A stretch of 64,000 nucleotides of DNA, taken from contig LNAC01000862.1 of NCBI GenBank assembly GCA_002007465.1, positions 62,001 to 126,000 of the forward strand. Reading direction: 5' to 3'. This stretch comes from Ailurus styani. Lineage: Eukaryota > Chordata > Mammalia > Carnivora > Ailuridae. Positions 58,611 through 64,000 of this stretch are shown here, one piece after another (within the stretch, counting starts at the first letter, position 1; every line of letters starts with the position of its first letter). Under the pieces are notes generated by a model, which ran no database searches, was not told where the DNA came from, and saw only the letters and a list, made by a program, of their open reading frames with translations. A program made the translations under genes and the position numbers.

Positions 58611-59430
58611 ATTCTCTAAAATAGGACACATTGGTGAGTGAAAGAGTGAAGGTAAACTCCTGTTTCACTGTCATCCTGGTAATAAGATATGCTGGCTTCA
58701 TGGTGATACCAGAGCAATCTCATAAGGCTCTGCATTTGGGGTTTAGTGATCTGTGGCTGCCATCTTGAAATTCTTAATGATTTTATCTTTGAATTTATGA
58801 TTTGTCAGGTCTGTTGGAAGATGAAACATGTACAGGATTCTGGGGGAGGGGTATGAGGAATGGCTTGAAGCTTCGGTTCACTTGTCATCCTACCTCCCAC
58901 AATTTCTCCACCTCCTTGAGTTTGATTCTTGGTGGTCTGCTCCCCACATCTATTCCCACCACCCTACATACTCATATTCCTTTGGCTTAGCCTGACTTCA
59001 TCAACCAGGCCCTGCACCAAGACAACTGCCACTCACCTCTAGGGCAGCAACCAGATTGCATCAGGAAGGAAGGAGAGGCCGAGGACCACAGTTGCTATCC
59101 CCAGTGGGGCCCTAGACTCTGGCACAGAGGAAGATGGCAGTCTCAGGGTGGGTAGTCTTCTTCACTGTCCCAGGCTGCCAGTGTCCCAGTTTTGTTGAAT
59201 GACTCTGCTAGGGCCAGCCTCTCACTCACCCCTGATCCAGTTAAGGAGAGATTCCTGGTGAAGCTATTACATTTCCTTTAGACTTACCAACATCGTGGGT
59301 TAAGGGTGGCCTGCTCATGTGAAAAGAAGATGGATTTCTCTGCTCTAGAGCCATAGTAAGATGTGTCATTCTAACTGCTGGCAGAAGGGAAACCCAGGCT
59401 TCTTGTATGTCTGGCTCTTCTTTGACTTAG
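58611..59430. other. Less AT-rich segment, unassigned
   Basis: About 0.8 kb with many CCTG/CAGG words and near-average GC. CATCTTGAAATTCTTAATGA is a phrase I associate with a common mammalian repeat, but I cannot name it. The 62-codon frame 58802-58990 has no domain. Confidence 0.4.
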
Positions 59431-59439
59431 TGTTGTATT

Positions 59440-59570
59440 TCATTTTTTATCTGCATGTTTGAGATATTTGTATGATTTTTCTTGTTCAATTTATTAATGG
59501 GGAATTACATCAATCTATGTTTTCTGATGTCAAACATTCCTTACATGCCTTGGATAAAATTCATCAACAG
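59440..59570 (-). mobile_element. Short L1 ORF2 fragment, antisense
   Basis: GGGGAATTACATCAATCTAT and TTCCTTACATGCCTTGGATA are degraded antisense ORF2 landmarks. Confidence 0.6.
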
Positions 59571-59759
59571 TATTTTAAGAACATTAAGTATATGAAAAGC
59601 ATTCAGCATGAGGCCTATATAAAAATCTAACTCTGATAGGTAAAAAACAAACAGACAAACAAATACATAAATAAATAAATAAACTGCTTTGGGTAAAGAA
59701 TATGTAGCTAAACATTATAATAAAACTCAGCAAAAAGAAAAATAGTAATTTTAAAAGGT

Positions 59760-61560
59760 AGAGTAGTGCAAGTGAAATGCATTTCAGATACAGGATGGTT
59801 AAATGTCAAAACATTTACTACCAATTATATTAATAGGGCAATAGAAAAAGGTAAAACTTCAAATAATTACATAGAAATAAAGTTTGTAGATGATAAAAAG
59901 AGTTAATTCACAGCCCTGCTTAAAACTCTCTTAAAATGGTAAGATAATTCTTTAATATGTCCTGATATAGTAGTAATCAACAGCCACTCTCAAATGTAAT
60001 TGTTAAACATTAAAGTCATTATCATTAAAATTCAGAAGAAGATGATATACAGGGACATTTTGCTGTGTTCAAAGCAATGCAATAAAAACAATATAGAAAT
60101 ATAAAAATTATCTACTCTAACAAGGTGATGATATTTTAATCGTGTATAGGTTGTTTTATTTTATTACAATAAAAATCTAAGTAAGTCAACTAGAAAAAAA
60201 TTATTATTATTAATAAGAGTGTTCAGTAAGAAAGCATATTCACAAACCATTAACTTTATTTGGAAATAAAACTGCAAGAACTTATTCGGAACAAGTAGGA
60301 AGCAGCCCACAAAATGTGAATAATATATCTAGTTTCTGGATACAATTCAGTACAATGGAACAATATATCTAGTTTCTGGCTAGATGAAACAATATTTTAA
60401 TAATTTTAAGCTGATTGATGAATACTGCCACAAACTCAGAAAAGGCAATATAATAAATTAAATAGAATAGGGTTGAAAGGTTAACATGTAAAAATTGGTA
60501 GCTAGAGTTATAGATGAATTTTATGTGTGTAGATGGATTGTTGTGAAGAAAATAACTCTTTAACCATGTTTTTTGTCTGTTATATTAATTTGCATAATGA
60601 TAGTATGTCATCTCTTTAGAAAAGGTAGATTTGTCAGTTGATGACTTACATAATTTGCTAACTTTTGGAAACAAAAATTAACATACTAATTACCTCACAT
60701 ATTATACCAAAATAAATTCTGAACTAATTAAAATTTTCTATGTATATATATGATGAAGTAAAGGTTGTTTTTCCTTTTTATTAATGTAGATGTCTATATA
60801 ATCTCTTTCTTAATGATACCAATATTTGAAATCATATATGCTAAAACTGATATCAAAGTATATACATATATACAAAACTGATATCAAAATAACAAGGAGA
60901 GGAATCATATTCTAATATAAATTATTAATCTCTGCTACCTAACAATATAAGAGAATCAGAAGGGAGGTATATTTCAAATTAGAGTAGATAGGGAGCTTCA
61001 ACAGAAAAGTTATAAAATTAATATAAAATGCTATATAAAGTCTGGCATCACAAGAAATCAGAAATATGCTAAATAAAATAATTAGTGGCCATATTATACA
61101 TTGATTATAACATGAAAATGAATAATTAGACTAGAAGAAATTGTGAAATGGTTCTTTTCTATACCAACTTTGTGAGTGTATATAGGCACATGATTACTGC
61201 TGCCTTACCTATCAATGTGTTGACCAAAAACCAAACACAGAAACAAAACAAAATAAACTTTAAAATGTTCTTCTCTGTTGACCCAGTAATACTCCTTCTA
61301 AAATTTTATCTCAGGTAAGCTCTTAAGGATATTAGTCGTGATTAAGCTACTGGAATTTTATTACAGTGTTGTTTTTATTAGCAGAAAGTTGACATCACAC
61401 AAGAACAGTGGGACCATTAGCCATGGGATATCGCTTTGGTGAAAAATGTGAATTCATTAAAATGAGAATATTAATACTGCTGAAAGAAAATAAAAGATGT
61501 TGGTAAATATTTTGTGCAGTATGGTCCCATTTACATAAAATATATTTTATCAATTGGAAA
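59760..61560 (+). mobile_element. Ancient LINE-1, sense, heavily decayed
   Basis: Order and style match L1 ORF2: GAAATAAAGTTTGTAGATGA, later TTGACCCAGTAATACTCCTT (61279), a sparse 'ATTACAGTGTTGTTTTTATT' and GCAGTATGGTCCCATTTACA (61517). Divergence is high and many parts are unrecognisable. Confidence 0.55.
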
Positions 61561-64000
61561 GGTTATTGGAATTAATTAGGAAAACATGGCTGAGTTGCCT
61601 AAACAAAGAAGGGTTTATTTTATTCATTTAATAAGGATGTGGTTGTTTGTGCTTCTTCCAGAGTATTAAGTCTGATGATCACCAGAGGCATTGGCTGCTT
61701 TGTTTTTTTCTGCTCCATCTTCTTTAGTGTGTGGAAATCTTCCATAATGCTTATATTCCTGAGATGGTTTCTAAAGCCCCAAATATTATGTCCACTTTTT
61801 TAATATATACTTTAAAAATAATGGTCAAAAACACCTTTCTTTTAAGTCCAATAATAAATTTAGGAATTCCTATGGAACAAAGATAACCGTAATGAAAGAA
61901 AAAAATAGAATTGAGAAAATAATCCTATTTTGAAAAGTTTGTAGAAATACACTGAATTAAAAAAACAAAAAAAAAAAACAAAATAACCCAGAATGAATGA
62001 AGTAGAAACATTAATGAAGATTTTCTTAGTGTAAATTCTTATCACTGTCATTTATCAAGAATTACAACCTAACTCTTCAGTATACTCTTAGAAATATTTC
62101 TCATGTTAACTCACTTATATTAACAGGTCTTGAGCTAAAAAATTCTATATTGATTCTTTAATTTTTTTTCTCTTTTAAGTTATCAAAATAATTTTATTTT
62201 TCCAAAACTTGTGTTGCATTTATTAACTCATCCACAGGTATCTCAATTTCTTATTCAGTGGCTTAGCATCCACTCAGTAAGTTGTAATTTTAGTAAATAT
62301 TTTTGTGAAAATAGGTTTCAAAAGTAAAATAATTGATGGAAGGTGAACAGAGTAAATAGTATTCATGTAAAGCTAATCAGAGTTGGTATAGAAAGTTTAC
62401 AGTATTCAAAATCAGCAATGATAACAGTAAGATCATTTACCTACTATTTAAAAATATGTTATATACCCTAATGTGCAAAACACAAAATAATTACATCTTT
62501 ATAACTGGCAATATTTTAGAGATTATATGGTATTCAAAATCTAGTTAATATGCAATTAATGAGTAATTATTAAGAGCAAGGTACTATGGTAGATGAAACA
62601 GGTTTACTATTTACATTTTGTGTGTGTATATATATGTATATATATATAATGTATGTATACATACACACACATACATAAATACAAGAAATAGAGTCATTGT
62701 CTCAACTTCGTAAACTTTATGAATTGTTTCAAATCATTAGTATTATAGGTTGTCCTCATCATGGCTTAAGTTTCCAGACACTAGAAACTGTGTACCATCA
62801 GTGAGGTTTATTTCCTAGCTAGGTTCCTGGTATAGCAGATGAAACCCTTGTAAATGAGCTGCCATTAGCAGAAGTTAAATACAGAGGCTACACAGTCATG
62901 TTCTATATCCATTTCTCACCTATCTCTTCTAAACAGTCTAACGTTTTACATTCCATCTCCTTTCTCTACATTTTTGTTTTCACTGTGGATAACCACACAT
63001 TACAAAAATAAATCATTATAGGCTTTCTGTCATTTGCAATCTGTCCCACAGTTTGTCTAGTATGATGCTATATGGTTGACTGCATGTCAAGCAGTGTTTT
63101 TAGAGTCTTTCAGTAGAATACGTCATGTCCTGTCCATGTTCTATCCTATTTTGTCCCATATGTAAGTGAGCTGGTGTACCTTGTCTATGGAGCATTCCTT
63201 TGCAAACCTAAAATGCTCCTACTAATAATGGACTCAGTAACAAGTTTCTTTAAAATTTTGCCTATTACCATCTTTTGCCACCATAAATAGAAAATAAGAA
63301 ATCTCACTTATGCACTAAGAAACTAAGAAATATTAAATACATATAAATAAAATAATGAATATATAAATAAAATATATTGGTATAGTTCATCTAATCTCAC
63401 AATAAACAATATCAATTATGAATATATGAAAAATTGGTAATTAAAAGTTATTCTCTTTATAATTTAATCAGAATTCATAGAATGCCACATAAAACATGTA
63501 GAATAATTTGGCATGTCTTAAGTATACTCCGTGCATATATGGAAAGGATAGCTGTGGTTTTCATTAATACATCTCTAGATACACATATATAAAATAATGC
63601 CAATAAGAATGCCAACTTGAAATAAACCAGAAATGCAGTATCTTAACGTTATTGTGGAACATCATACATTTTTTTTTACTGCTTCTTGCCAGTTTGCAAT
63701 GACTGTCACTTTATCCTGCGGAATTAGCAGGCCTGTGATATGAAGTTATTTTTGAAGTACACATATTCTTTTGAACAGCATGAATCTTATGACATAGTTT
63801 TTTTCCCTTTGGAAATACTTTTTTGCAATGAATACATACACCGAAACAGCATATCAAAGGAACCACAAGATACGAACTAAGATCTTCTCTAGTGTGCTAG
63901 AGAAGTGTTCAGCAATCAAAATATCTGTATTTGATAAATACTAATACTATGTAAGTAATTCTGAGCCTTGTATAAGATGAGACTTGATTGCGAATTGGGT
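61561..64000. other. AT-rich sequence, unassigned
   Basis: No gene and no confident repeat except the TG/TA/CA tract at 62619-62676. Frames are short (63 codons at 61860-62051). Confidence 0.5.
62619..62676. repeat. Quasi-palindromic (TG)n(TA)n(CA)n tract
   Basis: TGTGTGTGTATATATATG at the left and ATGTATACATACACACACAT at the right are near-complementary across an AT centre. Confidence 0.85.

Overview
The window looks like intergenic or deep-intronic DNA from a carnivoran mammal, and I see no convincing host protein-coding gene, exon or stable RNA gene in it. The taxonomic signal is the repeat content. About twenty tRNA-derived Can-SINEs carry the caniform head motif (GCGCCTGGGTGGCTCAGT), a CT-rich body and an AATAAA/A-rich tail. 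The youngest copies have the head variant GGTTAAAGCCTCTGCCTTCA and the motif TGCCTACTTGTGATCTC, which I associate with mustelids (ferret, mink, otter, badger) rather than dog, bear or cat. Carnivoran-type L1 3' ends agree. The family-level placement is inference from memory; Carnivora is safe.

Layout. 1-3.7 kb: an MLT1-type LTR split by an antisense L1 piece, a 199-base assembly gap, and a CpG-rich block of about 0.8 kb. 3.7-13.4 kb: AT-rich, mostly unassigned sequence with one partial MLT1 and three SINEs. 13.4-17.2 kb: a very old antisense L1, split by a 790-bp LTR-like element with long inverted arms and by a SINE. 17.2-21 kb: a strong hairpin, SINEs, a 24-bp mini-insertion of SINE head, and an antisense L1 3' end. 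21-28 kb: mostly unique. 28-32.6 kb: antisense L1s with a nested 5'-inverted L1. 32.8-33.4 kb: a 290-bp direct duplication joined by a single N. 34-36.5 kb: SINEs and an antisense ERVL-like pol remnant. 37.2-38.3 kb: a second 5'-inverted L1. 38-46 kb: unassigned sequence, an intact MLT1 solo LTR, SINEs, and a possible processed retrocopy. 46.8-48.4 kb: antisense L1. 49-50.2 kb: repeat-free sequence. 52-54 kb: sense L1 with two SINEs. 55-61.6 kb: a SINE and a series of old L1 pieces. 61.6-64 kb: AT-rich, unassigned, with a quasi-palindromic TG/TA/CA repeat.

The features do not form an operon or pathway. They record insertion, nesting, inversion, duplication and decay. All open reading frames are short and most fall inside repeats, microsatellites or gap sequence. 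The observations most worth checking are the inverted-arm LTR-like element (15434-16223), the tailless SINE-head insertion (19161-19184), the two twin-priming L1 inversions, the CpG-rich block (2881-3700), the 21-bp hairpin (17478-17523) and the probable false duplication (32817-33397). I did not find a new multi-gene system.
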